Part shown: piece by piece, positions 42,844 to 50,970 of the stretch
Position numbering within the stretch: the first letter of the stretch is position 1
Layout of the letters: every line of letters begins with the position of its first letter
Assembly: GCF_050410795.1 (NCBI RefSeq)
Contig: NZ_CP191258.1
Location: 2,294,001 to 2,358,000, forward strand
DNA length: 64,000 bases
Direction of reading: 5' to 3'
Source of the DNA: Fontivita pretiosa
GTDB lineage: Bacteria; Planctomycetota; Phycisphaerae; Tepidisphaerales; Tepidisphaeraceae
Made by a program: the position numbers and the translations under genes
Notes under the pieces: generated by a model
The model's database searches: none
Told to the model about the DNA's origin: nothing
What the model saw: only the letters and a program-made list of their open reading frames with translations

Positions 42844-43914
42844 ATGACCGCGAGAATGCGCGCTCTGTCGATCCTGACCGCGGCGGCCGCAACAGTCGTG
42901 CTGGTGCCTGCCACAGCGCCGGCCGATCCGCTGCCCGGGCGTGATGTGCTGAAGTTCAGCCAGAGGCCGATGGACGGCACACCGATCGTCGCTCCCGACG
43001 GCACCGTGCAGCGTTTCTGGGGCCACGATGAGCTGAGCACCGCCTACAGCATGTTCGGCGCCGCCGGGCCTACGCCCTATCGGGGCGTATTCATGGCCGA
43101 CGACTTCGCCGACAAGTTCTCCACGCCTGTCGTCCACGTGAAGTGGTGGGGGTCGTACCTGAACAACTTCGTCAGTCCGAACTTCCCCGTGGACAAGTTT
43201 TTGATCTCGTTCGAGGCGGACGTGCCGGCCAGTTCGAGCAACCCCTTCAGCCGCCCCGGGATTCCGCTGCTGAACCAGATCGTTCGGCGCGGCCCGCTGG
43301 CGCCGGGATCCGGCACGTTCACCGAGAAGCCGATCAGTGGCGGTGGTCCACCGCTGAATGAGACGCTCTACGAGTACAACGCCGAGCTGCACCTGGGCAA
43401 GGAGTTCTTCCAGCATCCGGACACGGTCTACTGGTTGAAGATCGTGGCGCTGGTCGATCTGCCGCCGGGGATCACGATCGATCCCACTCAGCCGCCGACG
43501 TTCGTGCCTCGCTGGGGCTGGCACAATCGCGACTACACGGTGATGGATTCACTGGCCTCGACGGCGCCAGCGGTGGTGCCCGGCGAGCACATCGACGGGT
43601 TGCTGGGGCCAGCGCCCGGCGGCACCCCGGTGTGGCACTTCCAGGACGACGCGGTTACCGGCCTGGTGGTGGTCAATCACCTGTCTACCCCCGACGGCGG
43701 GATCATGCCTCTGGTGGATCAGGCCGGCTACCAGCCGACCCGCTACCTGCCTTTGGCAGATGGACCGCAGGGCATCGGGGAGTTCTCCAAGGACCTGGCG
43801 TTCGAGCTGTACACGATACCGGAGCCCGGGACGTGCCTGCTGCTGATGGCCGGGGCGGGAATCGTGGCGATGCCTCGCCGCCGCCGATCGCGGCCGGTGC
43901 AGGAGCTTTGCTGA
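42844..43914 (+). CDS. PEP-CTERM sorted exported protein (DUF7901-like)
   Basis: A 356-aa protein. Start at 42844 follows AAGGAGGT. It has a signal peptide (ILTAAAATVVLVPATAPA). The body contains FMADDFADKFSTPVVHVKWW, GSYLNNF and DTVYWLKIVALVDL, a beta-rich module shared with the gene at 44135. The C-terminus is a PEP-CTERM sorting tail: IPEPGTCLLLMAGAGIVAM then RRRRSRP. Such tails are removed by exosortase at the membrane and the protein is linked to export with exopolysaccharide. No exosortase is in the window. Role unknown. Confidence 0.85.
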   Translation: MTARMRALSILTAAAATVVLVPATAPADPLPGRDVLKFSQRPMDGTPIVAPDGTVQRFWGHDELSTAYSMFGAAGPTPYRGVFMADDFADKFSTPVVHVKWWGSYLNNFVSPNFPVDKFLISFEADVPASSSNPFSRPGIPLLNQIVRRGPLAPGSGTFTEKPISGGGPPLNETLYEYNAELHLGKEFFQHPDTVYWLKIVALVDLPPGITIDPTQPPTFVPRWGWHNRDYTVMDSLASTAPAVVPGEHIDGLLGPAPGGTPVWHFQDDAVTGLVVVNHLSTPDGGIMPLVDQAGYQPTRYLPLADGPQGIGEFSKDLAFELYTIPEPGTCLLLMAGAGIVAMPRRRRSRPVQELC

Positions 43915-43971
43915 AGAACGTGTCGGAATCTGAGCCGGAAAGGAGGTGTGCCATCAGCCAGTCAGTGCCAG

Positions 43972-44008
43972 CCGCGCGCCGACGACGATGCGCGTCGCCG
44001 GCGCGCGG
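43972..44008 (+). other. Strong GC hairpin between PEP-CTERM genes
   Basis: CCGCGCGCCG (43972-43981) pairs with CGGCGCGCGG (43999-44008), with an inner CGACG/CGTCG stem. No T-run follows, so it is more likely an mRNA processing or stability stem than a complete intrinsic terminator. It lies inside a 27-codon frame (43953-44036) that follows a perfect AGGAGGT but begins with ATC. Confidence 0.45.
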
Positions 44009-44134
44009 CAAGGCGCCCAATGCGATCAATCTTTGAGCGTGAGTTGACCCGTGCATCACCGATGGGTTGACGTGCCGAGCAACCCGTCGGGATCAGGACA
44101 GTTTTTCCAGGGGAATTGAGTCGGAGGGAATGCA

Positions 44135-45022
44135 ATGAAAGACCTGAGCAGAATGGGATACGCTGTTGTGCTGTCGGCAGTGGGGATGGTGGGGATTGCC
44201 GGATCGCCGCAACCGGCATTGGCGGATTGGGATCCGGGCGAGCCGTACAAGATGCACTATCCGCAGTTGCCAGACCTGACGCCCAACGGCATGGACGTGC
44301 TGGCGTCGCACTGGCAGCCGGGAACCAACCTGTTCAAGCTGCTTGCCGATGACTTCCAGTGCACGCAGACCGGTCCGATCACCGACATTCACATCTGGGG
44401 TTCCTGGCTGAACGACCGGCTGCCGCTGGTGCCCGATGCGGCGGGCGTGCTGGTGCCGGATCCGGCCGGCGTGCGATTCAAACTCAGCATTCACGAGGAC
44501 ATCCCCGCCGGGCCCAACCAGCCTTACAGCAAGCCCGGCGCCGAGCTGTGGTCGGCGATTTTCGGGCCATCGGATTTCACGGTCCGCCCGTATCACACGC
44601 TGCCGCCGACCGTCGCGGGCGAGGCGTTCTATGACCCGAACACCGGGCAGATCCTCGGCTTCGATCACGTGATCTGGCAGTACAACTTCGAGTCGATCAA
44701 GAATCCGTTCATTCAGACACAGGGGACGATCTACTGGCTGGACGTCCAGGCACAAACCGCTTGGCCTGATGCCCGCTTTGGCTGGAAGACCACCGATCCA
44801 ACCGTCACGCCCCACTTCAATGACGACGCGGTTTATGGCGACACCATCGGATTTAACGGAGCGCTGGTCGATCCGCCCGGCTGGCAGGAGCTGATCTACC
44901 CCGCCAATCACCCGTATGCCGGACAGTCGATCGATCTGGCGTTCGTGATCGCGCCCGAGCCGGGCAGCGCGATGCTGGGCATCGGGCTGGCGGGCCTGGT
45001 GATGCTGCGCCGCAGACGCTGA
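44135..45022 (+). CDS. PEP-CTERM sorted exported protein (DUF7901-like)
   Basis: A 295-aa protein. Start at 44135 follows GGAGGGAA. The signal peptide (YAVVLSAVGMVGIAG) is followed by LADDFQCTQTGPITDIHIWG, SWLNDRLP and RFKLSIHEDIPAGPNQPYSK, then TIYWLDVQAQT and RFGWKTTDP. These match the preceding PEP-CTERM gene and mark the planctomycete DUF7901-type module. The tail APEPGSAMLGIGLAGLVMLR plus RRR is the PEP-CTERM anchor. A degenerate relative lies at 45906-46376. Confidence 0.87.
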   Translation: MKDLSRMGYAVVLSAVGMVGIAGSPQPALADWDPGEPYKMHYPQLPDLTPNGMDVLASHWQPGTNLFKLLADDFQCTQTGPITDIHIWGSWLNDRLPLVPDAAGVLVPDPAGVRFKLSIHEDIPAGPNQPYSKPGAELWSAIFGPSDFTVRPYHTLPPTVAGEAFYDPNTGQILGFDHVIWQYNFESIKNPFIQTQGTIYWLDVQAQTAWPDARFGWKTTDPTVTPHFNDDAVYGDTIGFNGALVDPPGWQELIYPANHPYAGQSIDLAFVIAPEPGSAMLGIGLAGLVMLRRRR

Positions 45023-45149
45023 CTGGCGGCGGGCTGAGCCGCCGCGCCGATCGTGTGCGGCGCAGGCTGCAAGTTGCGGGGGAAAGAGCTTCACTGAGGT
45101 TTTTTTTTCAACCGACTGTTTCGCTTGAGCTGAGCACAAGGAGCAACTC

Positions 45150-45884
45150 ATGAATCGCATCGTGTCTGTGTCAGTCCTGGGGGTTGTCATGTCGGTCGCG
45201 ATCGCCAGCCAGTCGTACGCGGCGCCACTGACCGGTTCGGGCGTGCTGCCTTTCCCCGGCGCCACCGGTGATCCGCCACGCGACGTGTATCTGGCCAGCG
45301 GCACCGGCCCCGGTCCGTTCACGGGCACCTGGCCGGGCGCCGGGCCTAACAGCCCTCCGCAACCTCAGTGGCTGGGCACGTTCAGCGCCACCGGTCCGAT
45401 GCCGCACACTCCACCGGCGGGCGCCAACACCACGGGCACAACCCTGTACGACTTCACCGTGATCACCTTCCCCAACGGACAATTGCCGGTGGGGACCTAT
45501 TTCCAGTTTGGCGACTTGGACAATGGCTCGGGCGGCGGGGAGCTTTACCGCCTGCGGGCGTTCGATTCCTCCGGGCAGATCCTCACCCCCTGGCTGGACG
45601 AGCCATTCGCCGCCTCCGCAGGCGCCACCGCCGGTGACATGCCGTCCTACACGTACAGCGCCGGGGTGTATGGTTTTGACGGTACCACGGTGCCGGGCAA
45701 TCCTGCGATCACGTTTTACCTGAAGAACAATACAGCCATCGAGCGGCTGGAAGTGCTGCGGACCAGCACGTTCACGTCCTTCATCCTTGCGGCGCCGCCT
45801 ATACCGGAGCCGGCCTCGGCCGCCCTGCTGGGCTGCGGCACGGGTGTGTGCCTGACGCTGAGACGAAGGCGTCGCGGACAATGA
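45150..45884 (+). CDS. PEP-CTERM sorted exported protein
   Basis: A 244-aa protein. Start at 45150 follows AAGGAGC. It has a signal peptide (VSVLGVVMSVAIASQSYA), a Gly/Pro/Thr-rich first third, then beta-sheet sequence (FTVITFPNGQLPVGTYFQFG, AITFYLKNNTAIERLEVLR). The PEP-CTERM tail is IPEPASAALLGCGTGVCLTL followed by RRRRR. It is unrelated in sequence to the two preceding PEP-CTERM proteins apart from the tail. Likely envelope or exopolysaccharide-associated; function unknown. Confidence 0.85.
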   Translation: MNRIVSVSVLGVVMSVAIASQSYAAPLTGSGVLPFPGATGDPPRDVYLASGTGPGPFTGTWPGAGPNSPPQPQWLGTFSATGPMPHTPPAGANTTGTTLYDFTVITFPNGQLPVGTYFQFGDLDNGSGGGELYRLRAFDSSGQILTPWLDEPFAASAGATAGDMPSYTYSAGVYGFDGTTVPGNPAITFYLKNNTAIERLEVLRTSTFTSFILAAPPIPEPASAALLGCGTGVCLTLRRRRRGQ

Positions 45885-45905
45885 GCATTGAGCAGACGTT
45901 GAAAG

Positions 45906-46376
45906 TTGAGGGCGCTACAGCAATGCAGGACCGGGAAAACCCCGGTCCTGCGTGCTTTCCACTTCCATTACGAGTTCACTATGAGCGACGGGCAGGCCGG
46001 AATGCTCGGAAGAGCACGCACCAGCGATCTTTCGAGAAACAGAGCTTACTTTGGTGTTGTTATCAGCGGACTGGCTGGACCTGTGGATGACGCTGGCCAA
46101 CCCCGAAACCCCCGCGTGGGCTGGAAAACCAGCCTGGAGCATTTCCCTGACGGCCATTCATCCCTTCCGTTCCGACCCCGCGTGGGCTGGAAAACCAGCC
46201 TGGAGCATTTCCAGGACGATGCAGTGTGGGACGATCTGCCACTGGGAGCGGCACCCTGGCAGGAGCTGCGCGACCCCACGGGAATCTCGCTGGACATGGC
46301 GTTCGCGATCACGCCCGAGCCCACGATGGCGGTGCTGGGCCTGTGCGGGATGAGTCTGCTGCGGCGCAGGCGCTGA
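45906..46376 (+). pseudogene. Decayed PEP-CTERM/DUF7901 gene
   Basis: The frame lacks a signal peptide. Its second half holds remnants of the DUF7901-type ending: RVGWKTSLEHF, FQDDAVWDD, WQELRDP, ISLDMAFAITPEP and a PEP-CTERM tail with RRRR. This parallels RFGWKTTDP, FNDDAVYGD and WQELIYP in the gene at 44135. The RVGWKTSLEHF segment is duplicated by a 66-bp shift. Probably a truncated, no longer exported copy. Confidence 0.6.
46110..46212. repeat. 37-bp direct repeat, 66-bp period
   Basis: Copies at 46110-46146 and 46176-46212 are identical and begin CCCCGCGTGGGCTGGAAAAC. The 66-bp period keeps the reading frame (22 codons), so the decayed PEP-CTERM frame contains RVGWKTSLEHF twice. Confidence 0.85.
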
Positions 46377-46396
46377 ACAGGGACGGGGGATCGATT

Positions 46397-46511
46397 GGAC
46401 GGTAAACTGAGCGTTCGGCGGCTGGGGCGGGGTGGGGTCGGCCGGATGTGCCGCTGTTGAAAACAGCGGCCCGGGCGTGGAGAAACTGAGCCGCCGAACG
46501 CCAGACCGTCC
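46397..46511 (+). ncRNA. Candidate structured small RNA
   Basis: Nested pairings: outer stem GGACGGT (46397-46403) with ACCGTCC (46505-46511); long stem GCGTTCGGCGGCT (46411-46423) with AGCCGCCGAACGC (46489-46501), 13 perfect pairs; and an internal hairpin GCCGCTGTT (46450-46458) with AACAGCGGC (46462-46470). It is followed one base later by an intrinsic terminator. No open frame explains it. It could be a stand-alone small RNA or a leader that ends before the HU gene. The small signal recognition particle RNA tetraloop motif is absent. Class unknown. Confidence 0.5.
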
Positions 46512-46512
46512 G

Positions 46513-46540
46513 AAATCCTCGGAAAATCCGAGGATTTTTA
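46513..46540 (+). terminator. Intrinsic terminator of the candidate RNA
   Basis: AAATCCTCGGA (46513-46523), loop AAA, TCCGAGGATTT (46527-46537), then TTA: an 11-bp perfect stem with a T5 run. Confidence 0.75.
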
Positions 46541-46786
46541 TGCGCCGGGCGTTGAAAACCCCTGTTTTTTGGCTATTTTCTTGCCAACTTGAATCCGGCG
46601 GAGGCGACGCTCGCGGAGCTTCGCCTGCCCTGCCGACTCGAGCGGGCACGGGGGAAGGGTCTGTTTTCACGCCAGCGGATGGCGACCCACCGTGTCACCG
46701 GAGAGCGCCGCGCAACGTGGGATAGCCGGCTCACCGGGTGGCTGCTGTGTCACGCGAATTCCTTCAAGGAAAGGAGATCGATCCCT

Positions 46787-47086
46787 ATGGCCAAGGCCAT
46801 GACCAAGTCGGAAGTCGCCGCCTACCTGGCGGAAAAGGTGGGCATCACCAAGAAGCAGGTGAATCAGTTCTTCCAGGCGCAGGCCGAGCTTGCCTACAAG
46901 CAGGCGAAGAACACGTTTGTGATTCCCGGCATCGGCAAGCTGGTGCTGGTTGAGCGTGCCCCGCGCGAGATGGTGATGCGCTTCGGCCCCAAGGCCGGGC
47001 AGACCATCAAGGTCCCCAAGAAAAAGGTCGTCAAGTTCCGCGTCGCCAAGGCCGCCAAGGACGCCATCCTCGGCACCAAGAAGTAA
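46787..47086 (+). CDS. HU/IHF-family DNA-binding protein
   Basis: A 99-aa histone-like protein that bends and compacts DNA as a dimer. ATG at 46787 follows AAGGAAAGGAG. MAKAMTKSEVAAYLAEKVGI and TKKQVNQFFQAQAELAYKQA form the helical base; NTFVIPGIGKLVLVERAPRE begins the beta arm, and the C-terminus is Lys-rich (KVPKKKVVKFRVAKAAKDAI). The short basic tail and the FVIPGIGKL form are typical of planctomycete HU paralogues. It is followed by a strong terminator and is probably monocistronic. Confidence 0.92.
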   Translation: MAKAMTKSEVAAYLAEKVGITKKQVNQFFQAQAELAYKQAKNTFVIPGIGKLVLVERAPREMVMRFGPKAGQTIKVPKKKVVKFRVAKAAKDAILGTKK

Positions 47087-47150
47087 TCCGCCCGGATCGT
47101 ACCAGACCCTGTCTGGTTTGAGCGGTCTGCTTCAGCGACAGCATACAGCA

Positions 47151-47183
47151 AACCCGATCCCCGCCGGGGGATCGGGTTTTTTT
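47151..47183 (+). terminator. Intrinsic terminator of the HU gene
   Basis: AACCCGATCCCC (47151-47162), loop GCCG, GGGGATCGGGTT (47167-47178), then T5: a 12-bp perfect GC-rich stem followed by a T-run. Confidence 0.92.
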
Positions 47184-47349
47184 CACGCGCCACTTTGTCG
47201 GCGTGGCTCGTCGTCTTGGCGTCGTCGGATTCTGGTGCTCAGCGAATAGCAGAACACAGGGGGCGCGATCGTCATCGGCACAACCATTGCTGCCAATTGG
47301 CCAGTCGTGATCGATCCCTGACCCTTGCGCAAACCACAGGAGAACGCCC

Positions 47350-47868
47350 ATGAGCAGCATGTCCACCCCCGGCGGCGATTACACCCGTGACACCGGCGGC
47401 AGCGACTTCGGCAACTCCGATGACGCCGTCAGCCAGCTCAATTCCTTCCTCCGCGGCGAAATCTCCGCCGCCGAAACCTACCGTATGGCCATCGACGCCG
47501 TCGCCGACAGCGAGCAGATCCCGTCCATCGCCAACCTGGAAATGCTTCGCGAGATTCAGGAAGAGCATGGCCGGGCGGCGCAGGCGCTGCGCGAGCGGAT
47601 CCGCGAGCTGGGCGGGCAGCCCAGCGACTCCTCCGGCGCCTGGGGCGCCTGGGCCAAATTCACTCAAGGCACCGCCAACCTCTTCGGCGATGTCTCGGCG
47701 CTGAAGTCACTGAAGGAGGGCGAAGAGCATGGCTTGAAGGACTACCAGGAAGGGGCCGACGACGTGGACGCGACTTCGTGCGAGCTGATCCGCAACCAGC
47801 TCATTCCCGCACAGCAGCGCCACATCAATCTGCTGGACCAGTTGATCAATTCGGTCGGCACGGCATGA
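47350..47868 (+). CDS. DUF2383 (PA2169-like) four-helix-bundle protein
   Basis: A 172-aa protein. ATG at 47350 follows ACAGGAGAAC. SQLNSFLRGEISAAETYRMA, ANLEMLREIQEEHGRAAQAL and LKSLKEGEEHGLKDYQEGAD show the ferritin-like helical bundle with E...E..H patterns typical of DUF2383. Relatives are often stress-associated; whether it binds metal is not known. The first 25 residues are a flexible Gly/Ser/Asp-rich tail. Confidence 0.8.
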   Translation: MSSMSTPGGDYTRDTGGSDFGNSDDAVSQLNSFLRGEISAAETYRMAIDAVADSEQIPSIANLEMLREIQEEHGRAAQALRERIRELGGQPSDSSGAWGAWAKFTQGTANLFGDVSALKSLKEGEEHGLKDYQEGADDVDATSCELIRNQLIPAQQRHINLLDQLINSVGTA

Positions 47869-48022
47869 TCCTCGACGGCACAGCAGGCCGACAGGAATCA
47901 ACAACCGCAAGCGGCGGCGGACGCATCCGCCACAGCCGCTTGCTCCTGCCCATCGGCGCGCAAGAACGCCCGGTCCCTTCCGAACCGGGCGTTGAATACG
48001 GCGGCTTCGCGCTGTCCGCGAG

Positions 48023-48301
48023 CTACATGGCCGTGGTTACGTACGGCAACAGCGCCATATACCGCGCCCGCTTGATCGCCCGGGCCAGCATGCGCTGCTC
48101 CATCGCCGTGGCGCCGGTGCGCTTGCGGCTGAGGATCTTGCCGTTGCCACTCATCATCTTCCGCAGCGTCTCGGTGTCCTTGTAGTCGATGTAGACTTTC
48201 CCGGACGCACTGGTGCGGGTGATTTTCAGCTTCGGACGGTTGAAGCTCTGAAACTGCTCTTTTTTTTCCCGCCGCTCACGGGCGGTTTCCGTTCGCGCCA
48301 T
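48023..48301 (-). CDS. rpsR: 30S ribosomal protein S18
   Basis: A 92-aa protein of the small ribosomal subunit. The start at 48301 (MARTETARERREKKEQF) gives the usual basic N-terminus. VYIDYKDTETLRKMMSGNGK, ILSRKRTGATAMEQRMLARA and IKRARYMALLPYV are the conserved S18 segments (Y-K-D, K-I-x-x-R-x-T-G, A-I-K-R-A-R-x-x-A-L-L-P). It stands alone here rather than with rpsF and rplI, which is unusual compared with many bacteria. Confidence 0.95.
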   Translation of the reverse strand: MARTETARERREKKEQFQSFNRPKLKITRTSASGKVYIDYKDTETLRKMMSGNGKILSRKRTGATAMEQRMLARAIKRARYMALLPYVTTAM

Positions 48302-48472
48302 CAGTCCATTCTCCAATTCAAAATCGGGCGAAGGATTGTAGCAGCCGCGTTGTCGTTCGCAAGTCCGGATCAAGCCCCACAGCCGGTTTTCTGTTTAACC
48401 GGCCCAGGTGCCGCTCGACCGCCAGCCACAAGCCTGCCTTGCCACCCGCCTCTGCCCAGATACAACTAATCC

Positions 48473-50008
48473 ATGCTTCAACCCGAGCTGATCGTGTACA
48501 ACGGCAACCTGATCACGCTCGACCGGCGACGCCCGCGCGCATCGGCGATGGCGATCGGCGGCGAGCGGATTCTGGATGTCGGAAACGATGAGCAGATCCT
48601 GCGACTGGCGACCGGCGACACCCAGCGACTCGATTTGAACGGCCAGACCGTTACCCCCGGCTTCATTGATTCGCATATCCACCTCTACGCCTATGGCGAA
48701 CACCTGCTGCGCAACGCCGACCTGGTTGGCTGCCGCGACATCGACGAGATCCTCAGCCGCCTGTCGGAGCTGGCCCGGCGCAGCGAGGGCTGGATACAGG
48801 GGCACGGCTTCGATCAGGACAAGCTCGCCGAGCGACGCTTCCCCACACGCCAGGACCTGGACCGCGTTTCGCGCCATCGGCCGATCATCATCTCGCGAAT
48901 CTGCGGGCACGCGGTCGTGGTGAACTCCGCCGCGCTGGCGGTGGTCACGCCAGCCGAGCGTCTTGCCGGCGATGAGGATGGCGGGCTGTACACCGAGAAC
49001 GCCGTCGCCGCCTTTTACCGGCGGATTCCGCCGCTGTCAGAGTCGCAGGCGGAGCAGGCGGTGCTGGCCGCGGCGCGCGTGGCGCTGAAGACCGGAATCA
49101 CCAGCGTCCAAACATTGCTGGATACGCCCGAACAGATGGCCGCGTATGCGCGACTGCGGCGCAAGGGCAAGCTGCCGATCCGCGTGATCGGCATGCCGCC
49201 TTACGCCGCCGTCGAGCAGCTTCATCGTCATGGGATCAACAGCGGCTTCGGCGATGACTGGCTGCGATTCGGCGCGTGCAAGCTGTTTTCCGACGGCTCG
49301 CTGGGCGCCCGGACCGCGCTGTTGGCCGAGCCTTACCACGATCAGCCGGACACCCGCGGGCTGCGGATCTATCCGCCGGATGAGCTGAAGCGAATGGCGC
49401 GGGATGCTCAGCTCAAGGGCTTCGGGCTTGCGATTCACGCGATCGGCGATCAGGCCGTGCGCGAAACCATCGACGCGATCGAGTTCGCGCTGGCGGGCGA
49501 TTCGAACGAGCAGCACCGCCACCGCATCGAGCACGCCTCGGTCTGCCCGCCGGACTGCATCCAGCGTATGGCCGCGATGAAGATCGTCGTGACCTGTCAG
49601 CCACAGTTTGTGACCAGCGACACGTGGACCTCACAGCGTCTTGGCCCGGCGCGATCGCCCTGGGCGTACCCGTTTGCGACGATGCGAGCCTCAGGCGTAC
49701 CGATCGCATTGAGCAGCGACTGTCCGGTCGAGAAGCTCGATGCGTTCGCCTGCCTGCATTCGGCGATCGCGCGGCACGAGTGGTCGCCGGGAGAAACGCT
49801 CTTGCCCGAGCAGGCGATCGCCGCCTATTGCCTGGGCAGCGCGTATGCTGCGCATGTCGAGGACCGTGTCGGCTCGCTGGAGCCTGGAAAACTCGCCGAC
49901 TTCGTCGTGCTCAGCGGCGATCCGACCCGCCTGCCGGCCGAGCAGATCCCCTCCCTTCGCGCCGTGCGCGTGTTCGTCGCCGGTCGCGCTGTGCCCCAGC
50001 CGCCATGA
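48473..50008 (+). CDS. Amidohydrolase (YtcJ-like)
   Basis: A 511-aa metal-dependent hydrolase. The N-terminal LIVYNGNLITLDRRRPRASA strand precedes TVTPGFIDSHIHLYAYGEHL, which holds the H-x-H metal motif. HGFDQDKLAERRFPTRQDLD, IIISRICGHAVVVNSAAL, FGLAIHAIGDQAVRETIDAI and HRIEHASVCPPDCIQRMAAM carry further metal ligands (two His sites). VPIALSSDCPVEKLDAF provides the final Asp. Substrate unknown; YtcJ-like enzymes hydrolyse amides or imides. The stop overlaps the next gene by ATGA, suggesting coupling. Confidence 0.9.
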   Translation: MLQPELIVYNGNLITLDRRRPRASAMAIGGERILDVGNDEQILRLATGDTQRLDLNGQTVTPGFIDSHIHLYAYGEHLLRNADLVGCRDIDEILSRLSELARRSEGWIQGHGFDQDKLAERRFPTRQDLDRVSRHRPIIISRICGHAVVVNSAALAVVTPAERLAGDEDGGLYTENAVAAFYRRIPPLSESQAEQAVLAAARVALKTGITSVQTLLDTPEQMAAYARLRRKGKLPIRVIGMPPYAAVEQLHRHGINSGFGDDWLRFGACKLFSDGSLGARTALLAEPYHDQPDTRGLRIYPPDELKRMARDAQLKGFGLAIHAIGDQAVRETIDAIEFALAGDSNEQHRHRIEHASVCPPDCIQRMAAMKIVVTCQPQFVTSDTWTSQRLGPARSPWAYPFATMRASGVPIALSSDCPVEKLDAFACLHSAIARHEWSPGETLLPEQAIAAYCLGSAYAAHVEDRVGSLEPGKLADFVVLSGDPTRLPAEQIPSLRAVRVFVAGRAVPQPP

Positions 50009-50904
50009 TCGCGCCCGTGCACCATGGCATACGCATCGGCATCTCCGGCTGGCGCTACGCCGGGTGGCGGGGAGTGTTCTATCCGCCCGATTTGCCCCAC
50101 CGGCGCGAATTGCAGTATGCAGCACAGATCTTCAATTCCATCGAGATCAACGGCTCGTTCTACAGCCTCCAGCGACCGGCCAGCTACCAGGCCTGGTACC
50201 AGCAGACCCCCGATGACTTCGTCTTCGCCGTCAAGGGCGGGCGATTCATCACCCACATGAAGCGGCTGCGCGACATCGAGCAGCCGCTGGCCAACTTTTT
50301 TGCATCCGGGCTGCTGCTGCTCCGCCAGAAGCTGGGGCCGATCCTGTGGCAGTTTCCGCCCAATTTATCATTCGATCCGGAGCGATTCGCGCATTTCCTC
50401 GAGCTGTTGCCGCGCGACACGCTCGCCGCCGCGAAGCTGGCGCGCAGGCACGGACCGATCCTGAGCAAGGCAAGGCGATGGACCGAAGCCGACGCGAATC
50501 GCCCGATCCGTCATGCCGTGGAGATCCGTCACCCTTCGTTCCTCACCGGGCGGTTCATCAGGCTGCTGCGGGCAAACCGCGTGGCGCTGGTGTTCGCCGA
50601 CAGCGGCGGGCTGTGGCCCTATGCAGAGGACCTGACCGCCGACTTCGTTTACATCCGTCTCCACGGCGCCGAGGAACTCTACGCCAGCGGCTACACCGAT
50701 GCGGCGATTGACTGCTGGGCCAGGCGCATTCGGATATGGCATCGCGGCGGCGAGCCGGACGATGCGAAGCTCGTCTTGCCCGACCGCCGTGCCCGCAGGC
50801 GCAAATCGCGCGATGTCTATGTCTACTTCGACAACGACGTGAAGGTCAAAGCCCCCTTCGACGCGATTCGCCTGGCCGAGCGATTGCGCCAAATCGACAA
50901 CTGA
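50005..50904 (+). CDS. DUF72 protein
   Basis: A 299-aa TIM-barrel protein. The start at 50005 overlaps the amidohydrolase stop. IRIGISGWRYAGWRGVFYPP, FNSIEINGSFYSLQRPASYQ, FVFAVKGGRFITHMKRLRD and LGPILWQFPPNLSFDPERF are the standard DUF72 blocks, and YVYFDNDVKVKAPFDAIRLA is the usual C-terminal signature. Activity is unknown. It ends 66 bp before the convergent sucD. Confidence 0.92.
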   Translation: MIAPVHHGIRIGISGWRYAGWRGVFYPPDLPHRRELQYAAQIFNSIEINGSFYSLQRPASYQAWYQQTPDDFVFAVKGGRFITHMKRLRDIEQPLANFFASGLLLLRQKLGPILWQFPPNLSFDPERFAHFLELLPRDTLAAAKLARRHGPILSKARRWTEADANRPIRHAVEIRHPSFLTGRFIRLLRANRVALVFADSGGLWPYAEDLTADFVYIRLHGAEELYASGYTDAAIDCWARRIRIWHRGGEPDDAKLVLPDRRARRRKSRDVYVYFDNDVKVKAPFDAIRLAERLRQIDN

Positions 50905-50970
50905 GTATCAAGGCCCGATGAGCCGGACGCACCCGCACGCGCCGACCCGCTGGACACGGGCCGGTCCGGC

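Noticed and set aside
42480..45150. Sigma-54 (-24/-12) promoters upstream of the PEP-CTERM genes
   Set aside because: TGGCAC occurs near 42537 but no GC at the required distance follows; no convincing element upstream of 44135 or 45150.
46397..46511. Signal recognition particle or 6S RNA identity for the structured RNA
   Set aside because: Too short for 6S and lacks the GGAAGGAAGCAGCC core of bacterial signal recognition particle RNA.
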